From the NCBI GenBank assembly GCA_902625415.1, contig CACOBG010000001.1:62001-126000 (forward strand): a stretch of DNA of 64,000 bases, in the 5' to 3' direction. The translations under genes were made by a program, and so were the position numbers. This document shows positions 27,622 through 36,543 of this stretch, in pieces; positions within the stretch are counted from its first letter, which is position 1; every line of letters starts with the position of its first letter. Below the pieces are notes generated by a model that was not told the origin of the DNA, did not search any database, and saw only the letters and a program-made list of their open reading frames with translations. The stretch is from an uncultured SAR86 cluster bacterium. Lineage in GTDB: Bacteria; Pseudomonadota; Gammaproteobacteria; Magnimaribacterales; AG-339-G14.

Positions 27622-27670
27622 TAGATTCAGATTTAGGAGAGTTTCTTTGGGAGAAAATGAAAATCTGAAT
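27587..27670 (-). ncRNA. Candidate small RNA with C/U-rich loop
   Basis: Minus-strand RNA from about 27670 would fold into a perfect 10-bp stem (AUUCAGAUUU / AAAUCUGAAU, 27661-27670 with 27625-27634), closing a 26-base loop that contains UUUUCUCCC and CUCUCCU, then enter the terminator hairpin whose loop is CCCCAU. Exposed C/U-rich loops complementary to Shine-Dalgarno sequences are a recurring design of trans-acting bacterial small RNAs. A CATAAT -10-like box lies immediately upstream (minus strand), but no good -35 is visible, so processing from the mRNA 3' end is an alternative. No coding potential is convincing. The call is inference. Confidence 0.45.
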
Positions 27671-27730
27671 AGCATTATGATATATAAATAAAATTTATAT
27701 TGGGTTATAAATTACTTAAATTTAGTTATA

Positions 27731-28909
27731 TCAAGTGAGCTCTTCGAAAGTAATTCCTGCTTTCATTAACCTACTTATTAAAGGATTGCCCAGTCCGACA
27801 GCTGAAGTTAAAACTCCCCCAAATTCATCACCAAACGGCAAGTCATCTGAAAAAGCTAAAGTTAGGGCTGATTCACAAACCATCTTTGAAGTAGATTTAT
27901 AACCTGGATCTCCAGAACCAAAAATTTCAAAGCGTTTTTCGTCACCATTCTGAAGCTTTGCAACAAATAATCCTCTAAACCAGCCATTGTCTCTAGTTTC
28001 TTTATCTGGGCCTTCTCCAGGCTTTAATAAAAAAGGTCTTACTAAACGTCTCAATGGAGTAGCTATCACCAAAAAAGCTGACATCAGTACGAAGGAAGTT
28101 ATTCGAGCTGCAGCCTTAGACGGGTATCTTCCTAGCTCTTTGAAAGTAAAATCTTTACCATAAGATTTTTGATTTAAATCAAACAAAGCTGCACTTCTTC
28201 TGACAACTCTTGTATTAGCAAATGCCATTAATCCCATTCCTGAAAACTCACTAGTACCTGGAATAGGTTTGATTGTAAATCCATCAGAACTATTATTTTT
28301 TTGTATCTCAGAAACACTATCTTGAGGATTCAATAAAAAAGGATCTCTCATTTCTTTTGGCAAAGGGCCTATAGTGAACATGGTTTCGGTAGTTCCTCCA
28401 CTGGCTCCCCCTTTTGCTGAATGATAAACAGTTACATGAGAAACTGGTTTTTCTGATCTTGTAACTGAAAAATAAACACCCATATCAGAAGGAATCGAAT
28501 CGTAGCCACAAGATGGAATGATTCTTGTTCCATCTAAGGCTGCCTTTTCATGAAATCTATCGATCAAACCTCTAACCCAATGATTTTCTCCTGTGATGTC
28601 CGTGTAATGAGTTTTGTTCTCAACACAAGCTTCTACAACTTTTGTGCTATATCTTGCAAAAGGTCCCGCAGCAGAAAGTACAACTTTTGTTTGTTTTACA
28701 AAATTTTGAATTGCCTCGTAATCATCAGAGTCAGCAACGAAAATATCGCAATCCAAACTGAGTTCCTTTTTTAAATCTTCTAACTTTTCTTTATTTCTTC
28801 CTGATATAGCCCAACTTAAATCTGGATAATTTGATTGAAAATATTCGGCACATAATCTTCCTGTAAAGCCTGTAGCACCATATAAAATTATTTGATATTG
28901 CCTTTCCAT
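27731..28909 (-). CDS. Saccharopine dehydrogenase-like / trans-acting enoyl reductase-like protein
   Basis: A 392-residue NAD(P)-binding protein. QIILYGATGFTGRLCAEYF (residues 6-24) is the Rossmann glycine motif. VVLSAAGPFARYSTKVVEACVENKTHYTDITGE near residue 77 is typical of the saccharopine dehydrogenase-like oxidoreductase group that includes mycobacterial trans-acting enoyl reductase and eukaryotic SCCPDH. A hydrophobic stretch near residue 275 (SFVLMSAFLVIATPL) suggests membrane association. The true lysine pathway enzyme is a poorer fit. It has an AGGAGAG ribosome site and probably its own promoter, because a terminator ends the preceding gene. Confidence 0.82.
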   Translation of the reverse strand: MERQYQIILYGATGFTGRLCAEYFQSNYPDLSWAISGRNKEKLEDLKKELSLDCDIFVADSDDYEAIQNFVKQTKVVLSAAGPFARYSTKVVEACVENKTHYTDITGENHWVRGLIDRFHEKAALDGTRIIPSCGYDSIPSDMGVYFSVTRSEKPVSHVTVYHSAKGGASGGTTETMFTIGPLPKEMRDPFLLNPQDSVSEIQKNNSSDGFTIKPIPGTSEFSGMGLMAFANTRVVRRSAALFDLNQKSYGKDFTFKELGRYPSKAAARITSFVLMSAFLVIATPLRRLVRPFLLKPGEGPDKETRDNGWFRGLFVAKLQNGDEKRFEIFGSGDPGYKSTSKMVCESALTLAFSDDLPFGDEFGGVLTSAVGLGNPLISRLMKAGITFEELT

Positions 28910-28936
28910 AACTAATCTCTCCTATTTAAATGTATT

Positions 28937-28965
28937 AAAAAAGGGAATCGCAAGACTCCCTTTTT
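28937..28965 (-). terminator. Rho-independent terminator after the secreted-protein gene
   Basis: On the minus strand AAAAAGGGAGTC, loop TTGC, GATTCCCTTTTT gives a 12-bp stem with one G-T pair, ending in a run of T. It begins within a couple of bases of the stop codon of the 28967 gene and separates it from the downstream dehydrogenase-like gene. The arms are A/T-symmetric, so it could also work in the other direction. Confidence 0.85.
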
Positions 28966-28966
28966 A

Positions 28967-29677
28967 TCAATTCGCAGAATAAGTTTGCTCACATTCCTCA
29001 AAGTTATCAGAGATCACTTCATATCCAACAGCTTGAAGAGCTGCCCATTCAGATGCCCATGGCGCTTTTCCGTCAAAATAGTCATCAAAGATTTTTCCAT
29101 GTGATGAAGCATCCGGAGTAATTGCCCTTACCATCAATGTTTTAGCTTCATGAGTTCCTCCGCCTAGCGGAACGAAAATACCCACGAAAAAATCGTTTCC
29201 TGCATCGATGACTGCTTCTTCAAAAGCAGTCATAGCAGCTACAAAATCTTGAAGTTTGCTAGTTTGTACGATCACACGCTGAACTCTTTCATATCCAGGA
29301 TCAAGCCTGAAGGGTTTAAGAGGCTTCCAAGTAACTCCATACTTTGCATCCCTTAATCTTGCAAATGCTGGAGAAGCTTGCTGTGGATCATATTTTAAGG
29401 ATCCCTCTAAAGCCGCTTTAACACTTGGAAATGCACTCCAAACCATCATTTGGCCATCATATTCATTACCCGATCTAGTTATGCAAATACCCGCATCTGT
29501 AGCTCCAGTTGCTTTGAATGCAGTCGTATTAGACTTTAAAGTTTCTACATATCTTTCTACATTTTTAGCTGAAAGCATTAATGTAGTGAATGCTCCATCA
29601 GTTGTTCCGCCATTTTTAGCCTGAGCACCGATAGCGCAAGAAATAACAATTAATAGTGTTAAAAACGTCTTTTTCAT
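28967..29677 (-). CDS. Secreted protein of unknown function with two similar halves
   Basis: I do not recognise a named family. A 20-residue Sec signal peptide ([13 protein letters not shown], cleavage after AQA) precedes a ~215-residue periplasmic domain. The two halves look alike: each begins with a strand followed by a long helix ([34 protein letters not shown]) and continues with strand-turn-strand, suggesting a duplicated ferredoxin-like alpha/beta barrel of the ABM or NIPSNAP type. The fold is inferred from pattern only. It has a strong AAGGAGAG ribosome site and its own terminator, so it is probably monocistronic and well expressed. Confidence 0.75.
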   Translation of the reverse strand: MKKTFLTLLIVISCAIGAQAKNGGTTDGAFTTLMLSAKNVERYVETLKSNTTAFKATGATDAGICITRSGNEYDGQMMVWSAFPSVKAALEGSLKYDPQQASPAFARLRDAKYGVTWKPLKPFRLDPGYERVQRVIVQTSKLQDFVAAMTAFEEAVIDAGNDFFVGIFVPLGGGTHEAKTLMVRAITPDASSHGKIFDDYFDGKAPWASEWAALQAVGYEVISDNFEECEQTYSAN

Positions 29678-29742
29678 TTTCTCTCCTTAAATTTATTGAC
29701 ACTGTAATCAAACCACAAATAAAGATTAAAATCACTAGAAAT

Positions 29743-29819
29743 TGGTCGGGGTGGCGGGATTTGAACCCACGACCACTTGACCCCCAGTCAAGTGCGCTAC
29801 CAGGCTGCGCTACACCCCG
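29743..29819 (-). tRNA. tRNA-Pro (anticodon GGG)
   Basis: Read on the minus strand, the acceptor stem CGGGGTG pairs with CACCCCG. The D arm is AGCGCAGCCTGGTAGCGC, the anticodon stem CTTGA/TCAAG encloses loop CTGGGGG with anticodon GGG, and the T arm has GTGGGTTCAAATCCCGC. Discriminator A is followed by genomically encoded CCA. It abuts the merR-like gene stop, the same ihfA-merR-tRNA-Pro order seen in other gammaproteobacteria such as Pseudomonas (family knowledge). Confidence 0.97.
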
Positions 29820-30140
29820 TTAAGTTTTTAATATTTTTAAAACTTCTTTTAGAGATTCTATTATTTCTAATTCAAGCTCCAAAGAAAAATCTCCATCTTC
29901 CAAGACTTTTCTAATTGCCTTTACATTTAAGCCTCTCTCAGAGAGTTCTTTTATTTTTAAGAAAATAATCAAGTCCGATTTTTGGAACATTCTTCTATTA
30001 GAAATTCTTTTAATAGCAAAATATTTTTTAAATGCCTTTTCCCAATATCTCAAAATATGATCTTTTACACCTAATAAGCTACTTGCCTCTCCCATGGAAA
30101 AGTATTTTTGATCAGGTAAGCTGGCTAGGTTGATTTCCAA
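29820..30140 (-). CDS. MerR-family transcriptional regulator (ihfA-linked)
   Basis: A 106-residue protein with an N-terminal winged-helix MerR DNA-binding domain: [26 protein letters not shown] near residue 12, then [36 protein letters not shown]. The C-terminal region is a short helix without an obvious effector-binding domain, as in the small MerR-like protein usually encoded after ihfA in gammaproteobacteria. It follows ihfA by 2 bases, and its stop codon touches the tRNA-Pro gene. The target is unknown. Confidence 0.9.
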   Translation of the reverse strand: MEINLASLPDQKYFSMGEASSLLGVKDHILRYWEKAFKKYFAIKRISNRRMFQKSDLIIFLKIKELSERGLNVKAIRKVLEDGDFSLELELEIIESLKEVLKILKT

Positions 30141-30142
30141 TT

Positions 30143-30418
30143 TTACAAAGACTCTCTAAGTTTTTTTGATGCTTTAAAAGAAACAACATTTCTATCGGAA
30201 ATTTCATATGGTTCACCTGTTTTTGGATTTCTTCCAGGTCTACTCTTTTTATGTTTAATAACAAAATTTCCAAGCTTTGGAATTTTTATTTCTTCTCCTC
30301 TTTCTAAGCCTTTACTAATTTCTTCAAAATAAGCATTAACTATTTTCAAACAATCTTTTTTTGGAAGGCCTAGTTGCTCCCTTAATAAATTAACAATGTT
30401 TGCTTTGGTTAGAGTCAT
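30143..30418 (-). CDS. ihfA: Integration host factor subunit alpha
   Basis: A nucleoid protein that sharply bends DNA as a heterodimer with IhfB. The 91-residue sequence has the HU/IHF fold with the DNA-intercalating beta-arm motif SRPGRNPKTGEPYEI near residue 60 (conserved proline) and ends in FKASKKLRESL. The position directly after pheT, with no gap, is the conserved gammaproteobacterial place for ihfA, which distinguishes it from HU and IhfB. Confidence 0.94.
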   Translation of the reverse strand: MTLTKANIVNLLREQLGLPKKDCLKIVNAYFEEISKGLERGEEIKIPKLGNFVIKHKKSRPGRNPKTGEPYEISDRNVVSFKASKKLRESL

Positions 30419-32437
30419 TTATCTTAAAATTGCTCCAAGTTTTTTCTGCATGCCAGAAATAATAAGATTAGCTTCTTTATTAATATCTTCATCAGATAAA
30501 GTTTTTTTATTTGAGCCCCACGAAACTCTGAAGGCGATACTTTTTTTACCATCGGAGATATTTTTACCATCGTAAACATCAAAAATTTTTGTGCTTATCA
30601 AAAAATTTTTTGATGAAATGTAAATGCAATTTTCTATTTGTTCATAAGAAACTTTATTATCAATTTCAAAAGAAAAGTCTCTTTGAGATATAGGATAAAT
30701 TGAAGGCGCTATTAATTTTCCAAGATCATTTCTTGGTAAAGATTCAACCTTTATTTCAAAATATAAGAATGCTTTATTAAGGCCAAGTAATTTTATAAAC
30801 CTTGGATTGATGCTCCCAACAGAGCCGATGAGCTCATTTTTAAGGTAAATGTCTGCAGACGCGTAAGGATGTAATAAATCATTTTGAGATTTTTTCCAAA
30901 AAATTTTCTCTATTCTGAATTCTGCGAAGAGATTTTCTAAGATTCCTTTCAAATAGTAAAAATCATAATTTTGATTTGTATTCCAATTTTTAAACTTTTC
31001 ATCATCGTAAATTAACCCGGCAAGATTTAATTCTTCCATGTGAGAATCGTTTGAGAAGGATTTACCCATTTCAAAAATACTTAAGAAATTTTGCCCTCTG
31101 TTAATATTAAATTCTAAATTTTCTGCTAGGCTGGGTAACAAAGAAGTTCTCAAGGTATTCAAGGAATTATTTAGAGGATTTTTTAAAGAAATACTTTTGT
31201 TCTCTATATCTAAATTTTCTAGAGCCTGTCTATCAAGAAAAGAATAGTTTATGACTTCATTGAATCCTTTGTTTGTCATAAAAGTTTTGATTTGATTAAT
31301 AAAATCGTAATCTGATTTTTCATAATGCTGAGTTATTGGATCGTTTTTAATTTGAGGTAAATTATCATAGCCGACAATTCTTGCTACCTCTTCAATTAAG
31401 TCCTCTTTAATCGATAAATCGAAACGATGACTGGGTACTTCAAAAGTTAAGTTGTTTTTATTTTTTTTGATCAATTTAATTTCTAGTCTTTTCAAAATAG
31501 ATTTGATTTTATTTTCTCCTAAATCGGTACCGAGTTTAAGATTTACATCTTCTGTAGAAATGTTGATGAGTTTTTTCTTAGGAAAATACTTATTTTTTAT
31601 TGTCTCGATATTAGAAATGTCTACCCAATAAATTTCTTGAATAATTGAGAGAGCCTCCTTTAAGGCATCCTCGTGAAGATTGAAATCAACACCTCTTTCA
31701 AATCTTTGCGACGCATCAGTCTGAAACCCATATCTCCGTGCTTTGCCTTTGATAATGTTGGGACGAAAAAAAGCAGATTCGATCAGAAAATTTTGTGTTT
31801 TTTTAGAAACTGAATGGTTTAAACCTCCTGAAATTCCCGCAAAAGCTATAGGTTGTTTTTCGTCAGCAATAACAAGGCAGTCTTTAGTAAGTTTAAGATT
31901 CTTTTCGCCTAAAATTTTTATCTGTTCTTTTGTTTTCGCAAACCTAACTTCAATATCTCCTTCAATTTTGTCTTGATCAAAAACATGCATTGGCTGACCG
32001 CTTTCTAACATAACAAAATTCACAATATCCACTAAGGGGTGGATGGATTGAATCCCGGCTGCTTTTAAAGTCTTTTTTATATAATACGGAAACTTCTTTT
32101 TTAATTTTAAATTTGAAATAGAAACGGCTGAGTAAGCTGGACATGCCTCTTTTGCTAACAATTTTATTTTTTTATTAAATTTGGTTTCGCCTTTGAAAAA
32201 GCTTTTTGTTACAGAAGAAAATTTCTTATCTTTGAATGCACAATAATCTCTCGCTAAACCTTTTACAGAAAAGCAATCTCCCCTATTAGGAGTTAAATCA
32301 AAATCAATTATCTTATCTCGTTGAAGAGACTTTATCTCATCAACTTCTATGCCGATTAATGTAAGATCTTCGCAAAGACTTTCGATTTTAGGTTTAGCCT
32401 TAATAGCATTAGTAATTCTTGAATATAAAACTTTCAT
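30419..32437 (-). CDS. pheT: Phenylalanyl-tRNA synthetase beta subunit, lacking the N-terminal tRNA-binding domain
   Basis: Beta chain of the alpha2-beta2 PheRS that charges tRNA-Phe. Visible in order: short B1 start (LCEDLTLIGIEVDEI), then directly IIDFDLTPNRGDC; the B3/4 editing region (ESGQPMHVFD, DASQRFERGVD); B5 (VPSHRFDLSIKEDLIEEVARIVGYDNLP); a catalytic-like domain; and the C-terminal anticodon-binding FDX-ACB domain (IYPISQRDFSFEID). Length of 672 residues is ~120 shorter than E. coli (795). The missing part is the EMAP-II/OB-fold tRNA-binding module between residues ~38 and 39. No frameshift is seen, so the loss looks genuine. It is 2 bases after pheS. Confidence 0.95.
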   Translation of the reverse strand: MKVLYSRITNAIKAKPKIESLCEDLTLIGIEVDEIKSLQRDKIIDFDLTPNRGDCFSVKGLARDYCAFKDKKFSSVTKSFFKGETKFNKKIKLLAKEACPAYSAVSISNLKLKKKFPYYIKKTLKAAGIQSIHPLVDIVNFVMLESGQPMHVFDQDKIEGDIEVRFAKTKEQIKILGEKNLKLTKDCLVIADEKQPIAFAGISGGLNHSVSKKTQNFLIESAFFRPNIIKGKARRYGFQTDASQRFERGVDFNLHEDALKEALSIIQEIYWVDISNIETIKNKYFPKKKLINISTEDVNLKLGTDLGENKIKSILKRLEIKLIKKNKNNLTFEVPSHRFDLSIKEDLIEEVARIVGYDNLPQIKNDPITQHYEKSDYDFINQIKTFMTNKGFNEVINYSFLDRQALENLDIENKSISLKNPLNNSLNTLRTSLLPSLAENLEFNINRGQNFLSIFEMGKSFSNDSHMEELNLAGLIYDDEKFKNWNTNQNYDFYYLKGILENLFAEFRIEKIFWKKSQNDLLHPYASADIYLKNELIGSVGSINPRFIKLLGLNKAFLYFEIKVESLPRNDLGKLIAPSIYPISQRDFSFEIDNKVSYEQIENCIYISSKNFLISTKIFDVYDGKNISDGKKSIAFRVSWGSNKKTLSDEDINKEANLIISGMQKKLGAILR

Positions 32438-32439
32438 TG

Positions 32440-33417
32440 CTATTGAGATAGAAATTTTATGTCATTTGAAAACAGAGAACGCATGTCTTCTATTTCATAG
32501 GAAAGCTTGGCCATTCTTTCGATTCCCATTCCAAAAGCAAAACCAGAAAATTTCTTTGGATTCAATCCAGCCATATCAATTACGTTTGGATGCACCAAAC
32601 CACAGCCCATGATTTCTAGCCAATTTTTAGACTTTTTATCCAGAATATCCACTTCTGCAGATGGTTCTGTAAAGGGAAAATAAGAAGGTCTAAACCTGAC
32701 TTTGGTATCTAGCCCAAAAAAGAAATCTATAAAGGTCATAATTTCATTTTTAAGATGTCCAAAATTAATATTTTCATCAATAACTAGACCTTCTATCTGA
32801 TGAAACATGGGCGTATGTGTTTTGTCTGCATCACTTCGATACACTTTTCCAGGACAAATAATTTTTAAGGGTGCGCCTCTTTTTTCAATGGATCTAATTT
32901 GCACAGGTGAAGTATGTGTTCTTAAAAGATTTCCATTATCTAAATAAAAGGTATCGTGCATATCGCGAGCAGGATGATCCTTAGGAATATTCAAAGCATC
33001 AAAATTATAATAATCGCTTTCAATCTCAGGACCATCTTCAATCAAGTATCCCTTGGAAGAAAAGAAATCTGTTATCTTTTTGGTGGTTATAGTCAAAGGA
33101 TGAAGCTTCCCTTGAGATTTAAAAGAACCTGGAAGGGTTACATCGATTCGATCTTTTTCAAGGGATTCGTTGATAATTTGTAATTCAATCTTTTCTTGAA
33201 CGGAATTTAAAAGGTCTTCATAAAGACTTCTCAATTCACCAATTTTTTTTCCAAAAATTGGTCTTTCTTCTGAGGGTAAGTTTTTAATGTTTTTTGAGAG
33301 CTCAGTAATTCGCCCTTTTTTTCCAAGATACTTGACTTTGAGTTGATTCAACTCATCTTGCGAGACTATTTCTTGAAAATCTTTTTTAAGATTTGCTTTT
33401 AAAGCATCTAAATCCAT
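32440..33417 (-). CDS. pheS: Phenylalanyl-tRNA synthetase alpha subunit
   Basis: Catalytic subunit of PheRS. The N-terminal coiled coil (residues 1-90) contains the tRNA-contacting helices. Class II motifs follow: GPEIESDYYNFDALNIPKDHPARDMHDTFY (motif 1 region), HTSPVQIRS, CPGKVYRSDADKTHTPMFHQIEGLVID (motif 2) and GFAFGMGIERMAKLSYEI near the end (motif 3). Length of 325 residues matches E. coli (327). The gap to rplT is 6 bases, so the pheM leader-peptide attenuator known from enterobacteria cannot be present. Confidence 0.98.
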   Translation of the reverse strand: MDLDALKANLKKDFQEIVSQDELNQLKVKYLGKKGRITELSKNIKNLPSEERPIFGKKIGELRSLYEDLLNSVQEKIELQIINESLEKDRIDVTLPGSFKSQGKLHPLTITTKKITDFFSSKGYLIEDGPEIESDYYNFDALNIPKDHPARDMHDTFYLDNGNLLRTHTSPVQIRSIEKRGAPLKIICPGKVYRSDADKTHTPMFHQIEGLVIDENINFGHLKNEIMTFIDFFFGLDTKVRFRPSYFPFTEPSAEVDILDKKSKNWLEIMGCGLVHPNVIDMAGLNPKKFSGFAFGMGIERMAKLSYEIEDMRSLFSNDIKFLSQ

Positions 33418-33423
33418 GCTTCA

Positions 33424-33780
33424 TTATGCTGCATTTTCCTTGGCAAGAGATACTAAATTAGAAAAAGCTTCACTATCTTCAGCAGCTAATTCAGCGAGCA
33501 CACGTCTATCTAACTCTATGTTCATTTTCTTTAAAGCTGACATGAACTTACTATAAGTTAATCCGTTTTCTCTAACTGCAGCATTGATTCTTATAATCCA
33601 TAAAGACCTGAAGTCTCTTTTTTTAACTCTTCTGTCTCTGTAAGCATACTGACCAGCTCTGGTGACTGCTTGCTTTGCAACCTTAAAAGTCCTGCTTCTA
33701 GCTCCTCTGTATCCTTTAGCTAGTTTTAAAACTTTTTTATGTTTTCTGCGAGATTCAACTCCTCTTTTAACTCTAGCCAT
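33424..33780 (-). CDS. rplT: 50S ribosomal protein L20
   Basis: Basic 118-residue protein that binds 23S rRNA early in 50S assembly. The start [39 protein letters not shown]-type N-terminus and [15 protein letters not shown] are unmistakable, and [26 protein letters not shown] ends the globular domain. In E. coli L20 represses its own operon by binding the rpmI leader. The ATG shares a base with the rpmI stop (TAATG), consistent with translational coupling. Confidence 0.98.
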   Translation of the reverse strand: MARVKRGVESRRKHKKVLKLAKGYRGARSRTFKVAKQAVTRAGQYAYRDRRVKKRDFRSLWIIRINAAVRENGLTYSKFMSALKKMNIELDRRVLAELAAEDSEAFSNLVSLAKENAA

Positions 33781-33977
33781 TATGATCTCTCCCTAAACAT
33801 TCTCTTTACCAGTTTTTCATCTCCATCAGCAAGTGATGTTGTTCCCCTTAGTTGTCTTTTGGACTTGGTGGACATTTTAGTAAGAATATGTCTTTTATTA
33901 GCTTGTTTTCTTTTCAAGCCAGAGCCAGTTTTTTTAAACCGTTTCGCGGCACCGCTATGTACTTTTACCTTAGGCAT
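33780..33977 (-). CDS. rpmI: 50S ribosomal protein L35
   Basis: A 65-residue basic protein of the large subunit. [41 protein letters not shown] is the family signature. It is placed between infC (5-base gap) and rplT (TAATG overlap), the universal order. The short gap to infC leaves no room for a separate L20-binding leader outside the infC coding region. Confidence 0.98.
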   Translation of the reverse strand: MPKVKVHSGAAKRFKKTGSGLKRKQANKRHILTKMSTKSKRQLRGTTSLADGDEKLVKRMFRERS

Positions 33978-33982
33978 GATTT

Positions 33983-34525
33983 TTACTTAGTTTTGGATGG
34001 GGATAATAGCATAACTAACTGTCTACCTTCAGATAAAGGTGCTTGCTCTACTGAACCTCTACCATCAAGATCTTCTTCTACCCTTTTTAGAAGATCAAAG
34101 CCGATGTTTTGGTGAGCCATTTCTCTTCCTCTGAATCTCATGGTTATTTTTGCTTTATCTCCTTCATCTAAAAATTTAATAATTTTTTTGAGTTTAATTT
34201 GATAATCATTTTCTTCGGTTCCTGGTCTAAATTTGACTTCTTTTATTTGCGTTTTCTTTTGTTTCTTCTTAGAAGCAGATTTTTGTTTTTTCTTGTCGAA
34301 TAAATGTTTTCCATAATTCATAAGTTTGCATACTGGAGTATCTTTGTCATCGTTGAGTTGAACTAAATCCAAATTCTCTTTGGAAGCGATCCTTAGAGCA
34401 TCATCTATACTCTTAATTCCCAATTGTTCTCCAGAACTTGAAATTAACCTAACTTTAGTTGCTTTAATGAACTTATTTATAGGTTGCTTATTTTCTTTTT
34501 TATAATTTCTCTTTGCTAAAGCCAT
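33983..34525 (-). CDS. infC: Translation initiation factor IF-3 (ATG start)
   Basis: Binds the 30S subunit and monitors start-codon choice. The N-domain has [25 protein letters not shown]. The linker is lysine-rich ([15 protein letters not shown]) and the C-domain starts with [21 protein letters not shown] and has [11 protein letters not shown]. The length of 180 equals E. coli IF-3. In many bacteria infC starts with AUU or another rare codon, used for autoregulation; the start aligned to the family here is a plain ATG at 34523-34525, with no clear Shine-Dalgarno sequence upstream. It is 41 bases after thrS. Confidence 0.97.
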   Translation of the reverse strand: MALAKRNYKKENKQPINKFIKATKVRLISSSGEQLGIKSIDDALRIASKENLDLVQLNDDKDTPVCKLMNYGKHLFDKKKQKSASKKKQKKTQIKEVKFRPGTEENDYQIKLKKIIKFLDEGDKAKITMRFRGREMAHQNIGFDLLKRVEEDLDGRGSVEQAPLSEGRQLVMLLSPSKTK

Positions 34526-34566
34526 ATCTATTTAGCTAAAAAAGAAAAAAATCTTTTATGTACCAA

Positions 34567-36495
34567 TCAAACCTCCTTAGATTCAATTTTGTTAATTAAA
34601 ATTTTACTAAATGCATCTATCGACATTGAGCCTAAATCAGATCCTTTTCTGTCTCTAATTGCCAACGTAGATGATTCTATTTCCTTATCTCCCAAAACTA
34701 TGATGAAAGGAATTTTTTGCATAGAGTGGTGGCGGATTTTATAAGCGATTTTCTCATTCCTCAAGTCTGAATTTACTCTAAATCCTTTATTTTTGAGAAT
34801 ATCAGTGATTTCTTTAGTTTTTTCAGCATGTTTTTCCGATATATTTATTGCTACAGCCTGAATTGGTGCTAACCATAAGGGAAAGTCTCCGGCATATTGC
34901 TCAATGAGAATTCCTATGAATCTTTCAAAAGAACCCAAAAAAGCTCGATGCAACATTACCGGAACATGTCTCTCACCATCTGTTCCTACATAAGATGCAT
35001 CCAATCTCTCAGGCATATTAAAATCTGCCTGCAATGTTCCGCACTGCCACTCTCTATTTAAAGAATCGGTAAGAACAAAATCTATTTTTGGACCATAAAA
35101 AGCACCATCTCCTTCTGCAATTTCAAAAGATATGCCTTGCTTATTTATAGCAGCCTCTAACGCTTTTTCTGCTTTATCCCAAATTTCATCTGTTCCTACA
35201 CGCTGTAGAGGTCTAGTTGATAGCTTTATATCCAACTTATCAAAACCTAATTCCTTGTATATTTCTGAAAGAATGTTAATGAAAGATCCAGCCTCTTCTT
35301 CAATTTGATCTTCAGAGCAAAAGATGTGGCCATCATCTTGAGTCATCTGTCTTACTCTCATCAAGCCATGAAGAGTTCCTGACGGTTCGTACCTATGACA
35401 AGAACCAAATTCTGAATATCTTATAGGTAAGTCTCTATAGGATTTTAAACCTTGATTGTAAACTTGAACGTGACAAGGACAGCTCATTGGCTTCAAAGCA
35501 TTCATTCTTTTTTCGTTGGCATGCTCCTCATCGATTTCAGTTATGTACATATTTTCTCGGTATTTATCCCAATGGCCAGATTTTTCCCAGAGTTTTCGAT
35601 CTACAACCTCTGGGGTTTTTATTTCTTCGTATCCTGATATTCTTAGCTTCTCTCTTATATAGTCTTCTAATATCATAAAAATAGTCCAGCCTTTTGGATG
35701 CCAAAAAACCATTCCAGGAGCTTCTTCTTGAAAATGAAATAAATCATATTTTTGACCTAATTTTCTGTGATCTCTTTTTGAGGCTTCTTCTAAATTAGAG
35801 ATATATTGCTTTAATTCTTTATCTGTATTCCAAGCAGTGCCATATATTCTTTGAAGCATTTTTCCCTTTGAATCTCCACGCCAATATGCTCCAGATACGT
35901 TTAACAATTTAAAACTTTTTAAATGTCTCATTGAAGTGACATGAGGACCTTTGCACATGTCGATGTATTCTTCATGGTAGTAAAGAGCGATAATTTCGTC
36001 CTTAGGAATATCATCAATTATTTTAAGCTTGTATTCTTCTTTTCTGTCTTTAAAAACTTTTTGTGCTTCTTTTCTAGATACTATTTTTTTTATAACTTTG
36101 TACTTTTTTGAGGCAAGCTCTTTCATTCTTTCTTCTATCTTTAGCAAATCCTCTTCTGTTAATTTCTTTTCAAAATCAATATCGTAATAGAAACCATCAT
36201 CAATAACTGGACCTATTGCCATCTTTGCTTCTGGATATATTTGTTTAAGAGCGTGGCCAAATAAATGAGCACAAGAATGCCTGATGATTTCTAAACCTTC
36301 TTGATCAGAATTTCTTATGATTTCTAAAGAACAATCTTTTTCCAAGAGATCAGAACCATCTTTCAGTACACCATCTACTTTTCCAGCAACAGTAGCTTTG
36401 AAAAGCCCTTTACCTATGACAGCAGCAACGTCCTCAATTGAAACTGGTGAATTAAAAGATTTTTTTGTGTTATCTGGGAGTGTAATTGTGATCAT
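34567..36495 (-). CDS. thrS: Threonyl-tRNA synthetase
   Basis: Charges tRNA-Thr with editing of serine. Domains in order: TGS (residues 1-60), editing domain with [12 protein letters not shown] near 73 and the second metal-like motif [26 protein letters not shown], the class II catalytic core ([12 protein letters not shown] with the zinc-binding Cys, [54 protein letters not shown]) and the anticodon domain. Length of 642 residues equals E. coli. It is first in the thrS-infC-rpmI-rplT-pheST-ihfA operon, with a -10 box 34-39 bases upstream. Confidence 0.98.
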   Translation of the reverse strand: MITITLPDNTKKSFNSPVSIEDVAAVIGKGLFKATVAGKVDGVLKDGSDLLEKDCSLEIIRNSDQEGLEIIRHSCAHLFGHALKQIYPEAKMAIGPVIDDGFYYDIDFEKKLTEEDLLKIEERMKELASKKYKVIKKIVSRKEAQKVFKDRKEEYKLKIIDDIPKDEIIALYYHEEYIDMCKGPHVTSMRHLKSFKLLNVSGAYWRGDSKGKMLQRIYGTAWNTDKELKQYISNLEEASKRDHRKLGQKYDLFHFQEEAPGMVFWHPKGWTIFMILEDYIREKLRISGYEEIKTPEVVDRKLWEKSGHWDKYRENMYITEIDEEHANEKRMNALKPMSCPCHVQVYNQGLKSYRDLPIRYSEFGSCHRYEPSGTLHGLMRVRQMTQDDGHIFCSEDQIEEEAGSFINILSEIYKELGFDKLDIKLSTRPLQRVGTDEIWDKAEKALEAAINKQGISFEIAEGDGAFYGPKIDFVLTDSLNREWQCGTLQADFNMPERLDASYVGTDGERHVPVMLHRAFLGSFERFIGILIEQYAGDFPLWLAPIQAVAINISEKHAEKTKEITDILKNKGFRVNSDLRNEKIAYKIRHHSMQKIPFIIVLGDKEIESSTLAIRDRKGSDLGSMSIDAFSKILINKIESKEV

Positions 36496-36528
36496 AAATT
36501 TTGACCTATACGAGGGGCCTAAAACCTT

Positions 36529-36534
36529 ATTATA
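36529..36534 (-). promoter_or_regulatory. -10 box of the thrS operon promoter
   Basis: A perfect TATAAT on the minus strand, 34-39 bases before the thrS ATG, inside the 48-base gap between thrS and pdxH. No good -35 TTGACA lies 16-18 bases further up. The implied leader is only ~28 bases, too short for the tRNA-like operator known from E. coli thrS. Confidence 0.55.
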
Positions 36535-36543
36535 TCCAAAATG

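Noticed and set aside
27605-27691. Possible 28-codon plus-strand ORF (basic, starting MGKRLARFRF)
   Set aside because: No ribosome site is visible and it overlaps the terminator and stem of the minus-strand candidate RNA, whose symmetry explains the sequence better.
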